From JASJBU01 sp965372385 (GTDB taxonomy: Bacteria > Pseudomonadota > Gammaproteobacteria > Chromatiales > Chromatiaceae), in contig CBDVCD010000023.1 in assembly GCA_965372385.1 (NCBI GenBank), positions 1 through 22,381 on the forward strand: DNA of 22,381 nt, read 5' to 3'. Made by a program: the position numbers and the translations under genes. This document shows positions 1-7,999 of the stretch, in pieces. The notes beneath the pieces were generated by a model that saw nothing but the letters and a program-made list of their open reading frames with translations, was not told where the DNA came from and searched no databases. Every line of letters begins with the position of its first letter. The first letter of the stretch is position 1.

Positions 1-50
1 ACGGCCTGTATCGCTTCCCTGTCTTCGTCGTTTTCGCTTCGAATCTGCAC
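1..50 (-). CDS. GNAT-type N-acetyltransferase, 5' end only (partial)
   Basis: Only the first 16 codons lie in the window; the gene runs off the left edge. A GTG start at position 50 (reading leftwards) follows a near-perfect Shine-Dalgarno, AAGGAGG, on the minus strand at 57-63. The translation begins MQIRSENDEDREAIQA, which has the usual opening of GNAT acetyltransferases (a beta strand with 'IR', then an acidic 'D..AI..V' helix). GNAT enzymes transfer an acyl group from acyl-CoA to an amine. The assignment rests on a very short stretch, so the family is probable rather than certain. It is in the same orientation as the methyltransferase that ends at 121 and could be co-transcribed with it. 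Confidence 0.5.
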   Translation of the reverse strand, partial: MQIRSENDEDREAIQA

Positions 51-120
51 ACCACACCTCCTTAGACGTATAACCTAAGCGATCAATCGCGAGCGTTAAC
101 GAACTGGCTGCATGGGCTTG

Positions 121-738
121 TTAGTCTGCTCTACGAAAATGACAATACAGATACATTTGCTTCACGCCACCCGGCGTGACATGGAGTTCTTTGTGGTAAC
201 GTTTCAACTCAAACTCGTCACCTAACGCACCCTCCAACTGTGCTGGAGTGTACCGTTTCACCGGTAGGCCACTGCAGTTCGGAGGCGCTTCTGGTGCAAA
301 CGTACCGATAATCAGCTGCCCCCCCGGCCTTAACGCCTTTAGCAGGTTTTCCTGGTATTTCCGCTGCTGCTCGGGCTCGAGGAGAAAATGAAACACAGCT
401 CGATCATGCCACAACTCAAAATACTGTTTTGGCAAATCGACTGTGGTGATGTCGCCTTCTAACCAGGAAACTCTATCCGCTCTTTTACCCAGCCGTGCCT
501 TGACAGAGGCCAGCGCCTGTTCCGATATATCAAGGACTGTGATTGATTGATAACCCGCATCCAACAGATCTTTGGCCAATGTGGATGCGCCGCCACCGAC
601 GTCTATGATTGGAGCATCTAAGGCTAGGCCGCCTTCCTTAATCCAATCTAACGAGGTCTGCAGATGCGGCGCATACCAACCCAGTTGGTCAGTCGTCCTG
701 CTCGAGTAGACTTGCTCCCAGTGATCTTTTTGGCTCAT
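121..738 (-). CDS. Class I SAM-dependent methyltransferase
   Basis: About 205 residues, the usual size of a single-domain class I methyltransferase. The glycine-rich SAM motif I is visible at about residues 44-52 (IIDVGGGAS), followed by an acidic residue at the end of strand 2 (VLDIS) and the post-I motif LEGDITT. The N-terminal DHWEQVY...WYAPH pattern is typical of a subgroup of small soluble methyltransferases of unknown substrate. I prefer the ATG at 738 over an in-frame upstream ATG at 753 because AGGTG lies just upstream of 738 at good spacing. It is transcribed away from the ene-reductase at 943, with about 200 bp of shared upstream DNA. The substrate cannot be deduced; small-molecule detoxification is possible but unsupported. 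Confidence 0.85.
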   Translation of the reverse strand: MSQKDHWEQVYSSRTTDQLGWYAPHLQTSLDWIKEGGLALDAPIIDVGGGASTLAKDLLDAGYQSITVLDISEQALASVKARLGKRADRVSWLEGDITTVDLPKQYFELWHDRAVFHFLLEPEQQRKYQENLLKALRPGGQLIIGTFAPEAPPNCSGLPVKRYTPAQLEGALGDEFELKRYHKELHVTPGGVKQMYLYCHFRRAD

Positions 739-942
739 TTCACACCTGCCCATTAAGTAATGAACCCCGATAATGTCCTGGTACTCCGGACACTTGCAGT
801 TGGGGTGTAGCTAAATCCTACGCTGCCTGTCATCTATGTATGGTACGCCCCTCTTTATGGACCACAACCAGACCATGCACTAAACTGATGGCTTCTCACA
901 AACGTTGGACTGAATAATCGGTCAGGACATTTAGAGGTCCAT

Positions 943-2043
943 ATGATGCACAAACTCTTCGAACCCTACGGACTGAAATCCCTGCCCTTGAAAAACCGCA
1001 TCGTGATGGCTCCCATGACCCGCTGCCGCGCCGGGGAAGGTGACATTCCGATACCGCTCATGGCCGAATATTACGCCCAGCGCGCCACCGCCGGGTTGAT
1101 TATCACCGAGGGCACACCGGTGTCCACCAAGGCGCGGGGTTATCTCTGGACCCCGGGTATCTACACCGCCGAACAGATAGCCGGCTGGAATCAGGTAACC
1201 AAGGCCGTACATGACGCAGGTGGCAGGATTTTTATGCAAATCTGGCATGTGGGGCGTATCTCCCATCAAAGCCTGCAACCCGATGCTGGTGCACCGGAGG
1301 GACCCACGAACGAACAGCCTGAAGATGCCGTCTGCTTTGCCTATGATGAGAGCGGCAATCCAGGCAATGTCCCTATCAGTCGTCCCCGGGCCTTGGACGC
1401 CGATGGCATCGCCCGCATACGGGAGGCGTTCGTTCAGGCCGCGCGTAACGCCCGCGAGGCGGGGATGGACGGAGTGGAGATTCATGGGGCGAACGGTTAT
1501 CTGTTCGATGAGTTCCTGAACTCGGTGGTCAATACCCGCAGTGACGCCTATGGGGGTTCGGTCGAGAACCGCTGCCGCTGCCTGCTCGAAACCGTGGATG
1601 CGGTGGCCGCTGCCATCGGTGCCGAGCGAACCGGTGTTCGCATCTCGCCCAATGGCCGCTTCAACGCCATGCCTGAGGACCCGGAGATGGAGGCGACCTT
1701 CTTACACCTCGCCGAGGAACTCGATCGTCGCGGCATCGCCTATCTGCACGTCAACGACCAGGCCACCTTCGGTATGCCCGCTATCCCGGACAGCCTGATT
1801 CCAAAGATCCGTGCCGCCTTCCACGGGCCCATCATCCTCTGCGGTGGCTACGATGCAGCCCGCGCCCAGGCTGCCATCGACGAAGGTATTGCCGACCTCG
1901 TCGCCTTCGGCACCTCCTACCTCGCCAACCCCGATCTCCCGGCCCGGCTCGAAAACGGCTGGCCCCTCAACGAGGCGGACCAGGATACCTTCTACGGTGG
2001 CGAGGAGAAGGGTTACACAGACTATCCCGTTTACCAGCCCTGA
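943..2043 (+). CDS. nemA: Old Yellow Enzyme family alkene reductase (NemA-like)
   Basis: 366 residues, full length for an FMN-dependent ene-reductase of the N-ethylmaleimide reductase group. These enzymes use NAD(P)H to reduce activated C=C bonds and some nitro compounds in the cytoplasm. Visible family motifs are the N-terminal LKNRIVMAPMTR (FMN site), the QIWHVGRISH loop, the His/Asn substrate-binding pair in IHGANGYLFDEFL, the NTRSDAYGGSVENR signature, and the C-terminal FGTSYLANPDLPARL followed by FYGGEEKGYTDYP, which is characteristic of NemA. Two consecutive ATG codons occur at 943 and 946; GAGG at 934-937 fits 946 slightly better. A ThiE-like gene follows after 29 bp on the same strand, so the two may form an operon. 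No regulator gene is adjacent. Confidence 0.93.
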   Translation: MMHKLFEPYGLKSLPLKNRIVMAPMTRCRAGEGDIPIPLMAEYYAQRATAGLIITEGTPVSTKARGYLWTPGIYTAEQIAGWNQVTKAVHDAGGRIFMQIWHVGRISHQSLQPDAGAPEGPTNEQPEDAVCFAYDESGNPGNVPISRPRALDADGIARIREAFVQAARNAREAGMDGVEIHGANGYLFDEFLNSVVNTRSDAYGGSVENRCRCLLETVDAVAAAIGAERTGVRISPNGRFNAMPEDPEMEATFLHLAEELDRRGIAYLHVNDQATFGMPAIPDSLIPKIRAAFHGPIILCGGYDAARAQAAIDEGIADLVAFGTSYLANPDLPARLENGWPLNEADQDTFYGGEEKGYTDYPVYQP

Positions 2044-2072
2044 GACTGAGAGATCACGCCAACGGAATAACC

Positions 2073-2639
2073 ATGTCACGAACACTAGCTGCACATTATA
2101 TGATCACCGGCAAGTTTGCCGACCATAAGGATTTCCAAGACAAGCTCGAGCGGGCGCTCAAGTCGGGGCCCAAGGTGGTGCAACTCCGCTGCAAGGGGAT
2201 GAGCGACGCCGAGTACCTGGAGATGGCCCGCCTCGCCGAGGCGATCTGCCGCCGCTTCGAGGCGCCTCTGTTCCTCGCCACAACCGTCGAACTCTTTGCG
2301 GAGACGGATGCCGACGGTCTGCATCTGAGCAGTGATCGGCTCGGCGGCTTCAGTGAACGGCCCATCGCTGCCGCCAAGCTGCTCTCCGTTTCCTGTCACA
2401 CCGAAGCCGATCTTGAACTTGCCGACCGCCTCGGCGCCGACATCCTCTTGCTCTCCCCCGTCAAACCGACAGCGAGCCACCCGGATCTGCCGGGACTCGG
2501 TTGGGACCGTTTCCGCGAAATGACCGTGGGATTGGAACAGCCGGTCTATGCACTCGGCGGCATGCAGCTCGAGGATATGGATGATGCCCAGGCCGCTGGT
2601 GCGCAAGGTATCGCCGCCACCACCGGTTACTGGAGCTAA
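2073..2639 (+). CDS. ThiE/TenI-like protein lacking the usual metal-binding pair
   Basis: 188 residues with the TIM-barrel pattern of thiamine phosphate synthase and TenI: VVQLRCKG near the N-terminus, DADGLHLSSD in the middle, then SCHTEADLELADRLGAD, SPVKPTASHPDLPGLGW and VYALGGM. The last three blocks most resemble the ThiE-like domain fused to a MutT/Nudix hydrolase in many proteobacteria, but no Nudix domain is present here. Where true ThiE has an Asn-Asp pair before the GADGVHL motif, this protein reads FLATTVELF, so the usual Mg-pyrophosphate ligands appear absent. Normal thiamine phosphate synthase activity is therefore doubtful. It lies 29 bp after the ene-reductase gene. The fold is secure; the function is not. 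Confidence 0.8.
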   Translation: MSRTLAAHYMITGKFADHKDFQDKLERALKSGPKVVQLRCKGMSDAEYLEMARLAEAICRRFEAPLFLATTVELFAETDADGLHLSSDRLGGFSERPIAAAKLLSVSCHTEADLELADRLGADILLLSPVKPTASHPDLPGLGWDRFREMTVGLEQPVYALGGMQLEDMDDAQAAGAQGIAATTGYWS

Positions 2640-2667
2640 TCCGCGATAAGAGCAAGATGGGAAGGTA

Positions 2668-2713
2668 CGCCTACATGGACGTAGGTGGTAAAGCTGCGCC
2701 TGGAGCATGCAGC
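2668..2713. repeat. Two adjacent hairpins after the ThiE-like gene
   Basis: A first inverted repeat pairs CCTAC (2670-2674) with GTAGG (2681-2685) around a six-base ATGGAC loop, and can extend by a G-U and a C-G pair. About eight bases later GCTGC (2693-2697) pairs with GCAGC (2709-2713). Neither stem is followed by a T-run, so this is not a classical intrinsic terminator. It could be a small extragenic repeat or a 3'-end processing or termination element. Only one copy is apparent in this window. Confidence 0.4.
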
Positions 2714-2827
2714 CGAGAACAATGCAGGAGCAGTTGTCGAAACAATCCTTGCCTTGCTACCGACACCCGCGGAGAATCTGACGGCTATCCTATGAACGGC
2801 TTAGTATATGCAGATCGATGGGGCTGG

Positions 2828-3003
2828 TTAGGGCTTGATATCGAGCACGGATGTATCCGGGAAGACGTCTATCTCCTCGGTTTCGATGATGTTGTGCTGA
2901 ACAGAGATGATCCGGTGGCGGCTCAGGGCGATGAGATTGGGCCGCACAGGGGCGCGCGCCTTTCCGGGGCATCGTTGCGATCGAACCAGTAGAGGAGCCA
3001 GAT
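2828..3003 (-). pseudogene. Remnant of a TrmO-type tRNA methyltransferase (antisense, frameshifted)
   Basis: On the minus strand, from about 3003, one frame reads IWLLYWFDRNDAPERR, matching the middle of TrmO-family (tRNA t6A37 methyltransferase, YaeB) proteins. Shortly after, in another frame, the strand reads RPNLIALSRHRIIS and then IDVFPDTSVLDIKP, matching the conserved RPNPIGLS and GTPVLDIKPY signatures. Roughly 20 codons that should link the blocks are missing, with a frame change, and a TAA stop at 2828-2830 falls where the family has Tyr after DIKP. The N-terminal half is absent: an in-frame stop lies just upstream, and the remnant abuts the start of the gene at 3002. It is clearly broken and not expected to be functional. 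Confidence 0.7.
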
Positions 3004-3715
3004 GGAGGGTTATCAAACAGAAATAATTGAGATGCCCGACCTACAGGAATCCACCCTGGGGGCAATGGGCGAAATCTATCTCGCCCACTACGACAGCAGC
3101 GATGCCGCACTGTTCAGGCACGATCTGTCAGGCAAGACCGAGGCCCTGCTGGTCTACAAACACCGGCAGCTGGTGGGATTTACGCTCTACCAGCTCTATC
3201 GGCAAAGCTGGCGGGGACAACCAATTAGAGTCATCTATTCGGGCGACACCATCGTCGACCGGGCCCACTGGGGGCAGCAGGCCCTGGCCTTCTCCTGGAT
3301 CGCCCGCGCCGGGCAGATCAAACGGCTTGCACCGGATACTCCACTCTACTGGTTTCTCATCGTCAAGGGCCACCGCACCTATCGCTACCTGCCGACCTTC
3401 AGCCGCTCTTTTCATCCACACTGGTCGCAGAGAGATGAGCATCTCGAAGCCCTGGCCGACTGGCTGGCGACCAACAAATTCGGCAATACCTATGACCCAA
3501 AGAGTGGCGTGATCAGATTCCCTCAGTCGCGTGGCCACCTCAAACAGGCCTATGCCCACCCAAGCAGCAGGGAACGGACAAAAGATGCGGTGAAATTCTT
3601 TCTGCGGCGCAACCCCGGCTATCTCCAGGGACATGAACTGGTCTGCCTGTGCGAACTCAGTGAAGAGAATCTGAAGCCCCTCGCCCGGCGCCTGTTCAAA
3701 GGCAACAGCGAATGA
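3002..3715 (+). CDS. Unknown protein, possibly GNAT-fold, first gene of the radical SAM/GH3 operon
   Basis: 237 residues, no signal peptide or membrane segment. I do not recognise a named family. The N-terminal half alternates predicted strands and helices in a way reminiscent of a GNAT core (ALLVYKHRQLVGFTLYQLY, then VIYSGDTIV and a helix AHWGQQALAFSWI), but no clear acetyl-CoA loop is visible. The C-terminal third is basic (SSRERTKDAVKFFLRRNPGY). The start is well supported by AGAGGAG at 2991-2997, four bases before the ATG; this ribosome binding site lies inside the antisense TrmO remnant. The stop overlaps the GH3 gene start by four bases (ATGA), implying translational coupling and a shared role with the amide synthetase. 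Confidence 0.75.
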   Translation: MEGYQTEIIEMPDLQESTLGAMGEIYLAHYDSSDAALFRHDLSGKTEALLVYKHRQLVGFTLYQLYRQSWRGQPIRVIYSGDTIVDRAHWGQQALAFSWIARAGQIKRLAPDTPLYWFLIVKGHRTYRYLPTFSRSFHPHWSQRDEHLEALADWLATNKFGNTYDPKSGVIRFPQSRGHLKQAYAHPSSRERTKDAVKFFLRRNPGYLQGHELVCLCELSEENLKPLARRLFKGNSE

Positions 3716-5247
3716 CCGACCCCTGGCGGACACTCCGGGCCCTTAAGCCAGCCGATACAGAAAGCATCTGTCTCGAACAGCGCCAGAGAGAGTGGCTGCG
3801 GGCCTGTCTGATGCGGAACCGCGACACCCTGTTTGGTCAAAAACATCGGTTTGACCGGATCGACTCCATCCAGGCCTACAGAGACCGGCTGCCTCTGCTC
3901 GGGTATGCGGAGCTCGCCCCCTACATCGAGAAGATTGCCGGGGGCGAGGCGGACATCCTGTTCCAGGGCAAACCGGTCGCCTTCGAACAGACCGGTGGCA
4001 GCAGTGGCGGAAGCAAGCTGATCCCCTACTCCAATGCCGGCCTCGCTGACTTTAGCCAAGCCTTGCTGCCCTGGCTTGGCAACCTGGTCGAAGCCTACGA
4101 TCTGAACCATGGTTCCGCCTATCTGGCTATCAGCCCGGCCACCCGCCAACCTCAGAAGACAGCGTCCGGCATCCCCATCGGCCTGCCGGACGGAGCCTAC
4201 CTGGGACCCATCGCCGGACAGGCGCTCATGGAACTCTCCGCTGTGCCGGCCTGGGTCGGCGAGATCCCCGAGATCAAGGCATGGCAACTGGCTACTCTCT
4301 ACTGGCTCGTCAGGCAACCGGAGCTGGCGCTGATCTCAGTCTGGAGCCCCAGCTTCTTTCTGCAGCTCCTTTGGGGGCTGATTGAGCGCCAGGCAGAGCT
4401 GGAGGCGCTGCTAAAAAGCGGCGGACGGATCGCTGACCGGCACCTGCCAACCGACAGAGCGGCCCTGGATCGATTCACCCGCTATCATCAAGACCAGGAC
4501 AGCCGGCAGCTCTGGCCCGACCTGAAGCTGGTCAGTTGCTGGATTGACGGAGCCTCCCGCCCATTCGCTGAGATGCTTCGCCAGCAACTGCCCCAGGCCC
4601 GTTTTCAGGCCAAGGGATTGCTCGCCACCGAGGGCGTCACCACTGTTCCCAACCGGGCAGGCCAACCGCTCCTTGCGGCAGAGAGCGGCTTTTACGAGTT
4701 TCTGCGGGATAACGGAGAGACCCGCTGCGCCTGGGAGTTGGAGCTCGACCACTGCTATGAGGTGGTACTCACCACCTCGGGCGGACTCTATCGCTACCGT
4801 ACCGGCGACAGGCTCCGGTATGAAGGACTGGAAGCCGGGCTGCCCCTGCTGCGCTTTCTCGGCCGCAACGACCTCGGCTCCGATCTGGTGGGCGAGAAAC
4901 TCACCGAGGCCTTTGTCGCCCAATGTCTGGAGGAGATTCCCGGCTTTCGCATGCTGGCGCCTGTCATCGCCCAGCGACCGTACTACACAGTGATCACGGA
5001 TAGCGGTAATACCGAGCTGGTGGCCTCGCGGATAGCCGCACTCGAAGACCAACTCAGGGCCAACCCCCAATATGCCTACGCCCGAAAACTGGGCCAACTG
5101 GCAGCGCTGACCCTGACCCCTCACCCTGATCCACTCCAGCTCTACACTGCGCAGGCCAGCCTGTGGCAGCGCCTGGGAGATGTTAAAGTTCCGGCACTGC
5201 TGCCGCCCACTATGAAGGTCGAATGGTTTATGGAGAACACGTTTTGA
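3712..5247 (+). CDS. GH3-family acyl-acid amido synthetase
   Basis: 511 residues, close to the usual GH3 length. GH3 enzymes belong to the adenylate-forming superfamily: they activate a carboxylic acid with ATP and, in plant examples, join it to an amino acid. The phosphate-binding loop TGGSSGGSKLIPY is at residues 94-106, a second adenylation block LLATEGVTTVP at 303-313, the GLYRYRTGD motif at 358-366, and the hinge GRNDLGSDLVGEKLTE at 384-399. No carrier domain or CoA ligase partner is nearby, which favours direct amide or ester formation over loading of a carrier protein. It overlaps the preceding gene by four bases and its TGA overlaps the TTG start of the next radical SAM gene. The bacterial substrates of this family are poorly known; the product here is unknown. 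Confidence 0.9.
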   Translation: MTDPWRTLRALKPADTESICLEQRQREWLRACLMRNRDTLFGQKHRFDRIDSIQAYRDRLPLLGYAELAPYIEKIAGGEADILFQGKPVAFEQTGGSSGGSKLIPYSNAGLADFSQALLPWLGNLVEAYDLNHGSAYLAISPATRQPQKTASGIPIGLPDGAYLGPIAGQALMELSAVPAWVGEIPEIKAWQLATLYWLVRQPELALISVWSPSFFLQLLWGLIERQAELEALLKSGGRIADRHLPTDRAALDRFTRYHQDQDSRQLWPDLKLVSCWIDGASRPFAEMLRQQLPQARFQAKGLLATEGVTTVPNRAGQPLLAAESGFYEFLRDNGETRCAWELELDHCYEVVLTTSGGLYRYRTGDRLRYEGLEAGLPLLRFLGRNDLGSDLVGEKLTEAFVAQCLEEIPGFRMLAPVIAQRPYYTVITDSGNTELVASRIAALEDQLRANPQYAYARKLGQLAALTLTPHPDPLQLYTAQASLWQRLGDVKVPALLPPTMKVEWFMENTF

Positions 5248-6653
5248 AGATCGTCCTGATATCACCCAAGGGACCGCTCTACCGGCACAAGGGGGGGATC
5301 TTCAAGAAGTCGCTGCGCTACCAGCCTCTCACCCTCACCACCCTGGCGGCGCTGATCCCGCCGGAACTGAATGCAAGGGTAGAGCTGATCGACGAGGGCA
5401 TCCAGGAGATCCCCGGGAATCTGCAGGCCGACCTGATCGGTATGACCGTCATCACCGGCACCGCCAGGCGCAGTTATGAGCTCGCCCGCCGCTTTCGTGA
5501 TCAAGGCATTCCAGTGGTGCTGGGCGGCCCCCACGTCACCCTGATGCCGCAGGAGGCGCTGGAACACGCCGACACCATCTGCAGCGGCTACAGCGAGGAG
5601 TCCTGGCCCCGGCTGCTGCGCGACTTCGCCGCCGGCCGGCTGCAGCGGCACTACCGACAAAATCCGCAGTTCGATCTCGACGCAAGCCTTCCCTTCCCGC
5701 GCCGCGAACTGTTCGACGGCCGGGACTTCCTCACCCATGCGGTGTTCGAGGCGACCCGCTCCTGCGCCCACGATTGCGAGTTCTGCGTCGCCCCCGCCGC
5801 CTGGGGCAGAAAGCAGTGGCAGCGGCCGGTGGAGTGGGTGATAGAGGACATTCGCCGGGTCGGCCGCAGGAAGATCCTCTTCGTCGATCTCAATCTGGTC
5901 TCGGATCCCGCCTACGCAAAACAGCTGTTTCAGGCCCTGATCCCCCTCAACATCCAGTGGTATGGCCTGTCGACGGTGATCATCGGCCATGACCCGAAAC
6001 TCATGGAGCTGATGGCCCGTAGCGGCTGCAGAGGGCTGCTGCTAGGGTTGGAGACCCTCTCGGAGGCGGGCCTCAAAGAGACCGGCAAGCGCTTCAACAC
6101 CTCCATCGACTACCGGCGATTGATCGGCGATCTGCACCAGCTCGGCATCGCCGTGCAGGGCTGTTTCGTCTTCGGCCTGGACAACGACACCCCGGAGGTG
6201 TTCGACGTCACCGTGCAACTGGCACTGGACGCCGCCATCGACCTGCCCCGCTTCGCAGTGCTCACCCCGTTTCCCGGCACCCCCCTGTTCCACCGTTTGG
6301 AGGCGGAGGGGCGTATCCTCAACAGAGACTGGGAACAGTACGACGGTCAGCATGTGGTGTTTCAGCCCAGTCAGATGTCGGTACGAGAACTGGCTGAGGG
6401 ACACGAAAAGGCCTGGAAGAGCACCTATCGCTGGGGCCATATCGCCAAACGCCTGTGGCGGGCGGGCAACTTGAAGCCCCTGGCCCTTAGCGCCAACCTC
6501 GGTTACCGCTTCTACGCCCACAACCTGCACCGTTTCTATACCTGCGATCTGCCGATCCACAGCGTGCTGCCCAACCCAAGAACACTCTGGCCAGCAGAAC
6601 AGGCAAGGATCACTACCCGTCAATCCGGTAACCGTAGCGTATGCGGCGGCTGA
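5244..6653 (+). CDS. B12-binding-type radical SAM protein (paralogue A, divergent)
   Basis: 469 residues from a TTG start at 5244 (MKIVLISPKGPLYR...). This start overlaps the GH3 stop as TTGA and is preceded by GGAG; an in-frame ATG at 5223 would add seven unlikely residues. The first ~140 residues form a cobalamin-binding-like Rossmann domain (ADLIGMTVITGTARRSYELA, VVLGGPHVTLMPQEA) without the DxHxxG motif, as in many class B radical SAM methyltransferases. The radical SAM domain follows, with CxxxCxxC cysteines at 174, 178 and 181 for a [4Fe-4S] cluster. FVDLN, GLLLGLET and PFPGTPLF are typical class B blocks. It is the most divergent of the four paralogues: it lacks the FFVDDN and WWLxPxYR motifs shared by the others. 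It overlaps the next gene by 13 bases. Substrate unknown. Confidence 0.9.
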   Translation: MKIVLISPKGPLYRHKGGIFKKSLRYQPLTLTTLAALIPPELNARVELIDEGIQEIPGNLQADLIGMTVITGTARRSYELARRFRDQGIPVVLGGPHVTLMPQEALEHADTICSGYSEESWPRLLRDFAAGRLQRHYRQNPQFDLDASLPFPRRELFDGRDFLTHAVFEATRSCAHDCEFCVAPAAWGRKQWQRPVEWVIEDIRRVGRRKILFVDLNLVSDPAYAKQLFQALIPLNIQWYGLSTVIIGHDPKLMELMARSGCRGLLLGLETLSEAGLKETGKRFNTSIDYRRLIGDLHQLGIAVQGCFVFGLDNDTPEVFDVTVQLALDAAIDLPRFAVLTPFPGTPLFHRLEAEGRILNRDWEQYDGQHVVFQPSQMSVRELAEGHEKAWKSTYRWGHIAKRLWRAGNLKPLALSANLGYRFYAHNLHRFYTCDLPIHSVLPNPRTLWPAEQARITTRQSGNRSVCGG

Positions 6654-7999
6654 CCATCATTCACCCCGCCATCGGACACCGGCAGGGGGAGAAATACATC
6701 CGCTCCTGGCAGATGGAGCCTCTGCCCGCCGCTGCCATCGCCGGACTGACTCCGCAAGATATCGAGTTGCGCTTCCATGACGACCGCATGGAGCTGATCC
6801 CCTACGACGAATCCACCGATGCGGTGGTGCTCTCGGTGGAGACCTACACCGCCCGGCGCGCCTACCAGATCGCCAGCGAATACCGCCGCCGGGGTGTGCC
6901 GGTGGTGATGGGCGGTTTCCACCCCACCCTGCTGCCGGAAGAGGCGGAGCGCTTCTCCGAGGCCATCGTCATCGGCGAGGCGGAAGAGATCTGGCCGGAG
7001 GTGATCGATGACCTGCGCCATGGCAGCCTGCGCAAGCGGTATCAATCGGAGCAACAACCATCCCTTGACCGGATCAGGCTCGACCGCTCCATCTACGGGA
7101 AGAAGCGCTACCTGCCCCTCGGGCTGGTCGAGACCGGCCGTGGCTGCCGCTTCCCCTGCGAGTTTTGCGCCATCCAGAGTTTCTTCCGGCGCACCCATCG
7201 TAGCCGGCCGGTGGATGCGGTGATCGCCGAGCTGGAATCCCTGCAGCACCGGAGCAAGCTGTTCTTCTTCGTGGACGACAATTTTGCCGGCAGCCTGGCC
7301 ACCTGCAAGGAGCTACTCAGCGCGATGCAGGGCCTGAAGATCCGCTGGGTGACCCAGCTAAGCATCAACGCCGCCCATGACGAGGAGCTGCTGGAGCTGT
7401 TGGCCCGTAGCGGCTGCCGGGGGGTGCTGATCGGTTTCGAGAGCCTCAACCCACAGAACCTCAAGGCCATGGGCAAGGGCTTCAATACCATGCGCGGCGG
7501 CTACCGGGTTGCGCTAGACAACCTGCGGCGCCACCGGATCCCCGTCTACGGCACCTTCATCTTCGGCTACGACCAGGACACCCCGGACTCCTTCGGCCAG
7601 GCGGTGGATTTCGCCCTCGAGCAGCGCCTCTACATCGCCGCCTTCAACCACCTTACCCCCTTTCCCGGCACACCGCTCTACGCGCGCCTGCAAGAAGAGG
7701 GGCGTCTGCTGTTCGACCACTGGTGGCTCGATCCCGCTTATAGCTACAACGATCTGCCCTTCCAGCCCGTGCAGCTCTCGCCACAACAGGTGACTGCCGG
7801 CTGTGTGGCGGCAAGGCGCCGTTTCTATCGCTGGCCGAGCATCCTGCGGCGGGGTTTCGATACCACCAACCGGGCCGATCCCTTCATGTTCCGCAACTTC
7901 TTCACCATCAACTGGATGCACCGTGCGGAAGTGAGCCAGCGCAACGGTTACCCCCTGGGCGATGAGACCTGGCGGGGCGAACTGCTGAAAGCCGGTTGA
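6641..7999 (+). CDS. B12-binding-type radical SAM protein (paralogue B)
   Basis: 452 residues. The N-terminal Rossmann-like cobalamin domain contains VVLSVETYTARRAYQIA and VPVVMGGFHPTLLPEEA. The radical SAM barrel carries CxxxCxxC at cysteines 169, 173 and 176, then FFFVDDNF, GVLIGFESLNPQNLKAMGKG, FIFGYDQDT and LTPFPGTPLY. The C-terminal WWLDPAYSYNDLPFQP block is shared with the two radical SAM genes on the opposite strand (13098-15807), so these three are closer to each other than to the gene at 5244. Such enzymes use cobalamin and SAM for radical methylation or rearrangement of unactivated carbons; which reaction occurs here cannot be read from sequence. The start overlaps the preceding gene by 13 bases and the stop overlaps the next start (TGATG). 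Confidence 0.92.
   Translation: MRRLTIIHPAIGHRQGEKYIRSWQMEPLPAAAIAGLTPQDIELRFHDDRMELIPYDESTDAVVLSVETYTARRAYQIASEYRRRGVPVVMGGFHPTLLPEEAERFSEAIVIGEAEEIWPEVIDDLRHGSLRKRYQSEQQPSLDRIRLDRSIYGKKRYLPLGLVETGRGCRFPCEFCAIQSFFRRTHRSRPVDAVIAELESLQHRSKLFFFVDDNFAGSLATCKELLSAMQGLKIRWVTQLSINAAHDEELLELLARSGCRGVLIGFESLNPQNLKAMGKGFNTMRGGYRVALDNLRRHRIPVYGTFIFGYDQDTPDSFGQAVDFALEQRLYIAAFNHLTPFPGTPLYARLQEEGRLLFDHWWLDPAYSYNDLPFQPVQLSPQQVTAGCVAARRRFYRWPSILRRGFDTTNRADPFMFRNFFTINWMHRAEVSQRNGYPLGDETWRGELLKAG

Noticed and set aside
929..940. Short GGAC/GTCC inverted repeat overlapping the ene-reductase ribosome binding site as a possible repressor site
   Set aside because: Four-base arms are too short to distinguish from chance and no regulator gene is adjacent.
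2657..2992. 111-codon plus-strand open frame between the ThiE-like gene and the operon
   Set aside because: It runs antisense through the TrmO remnant and across the hairpins, and its translation has no family pattern.
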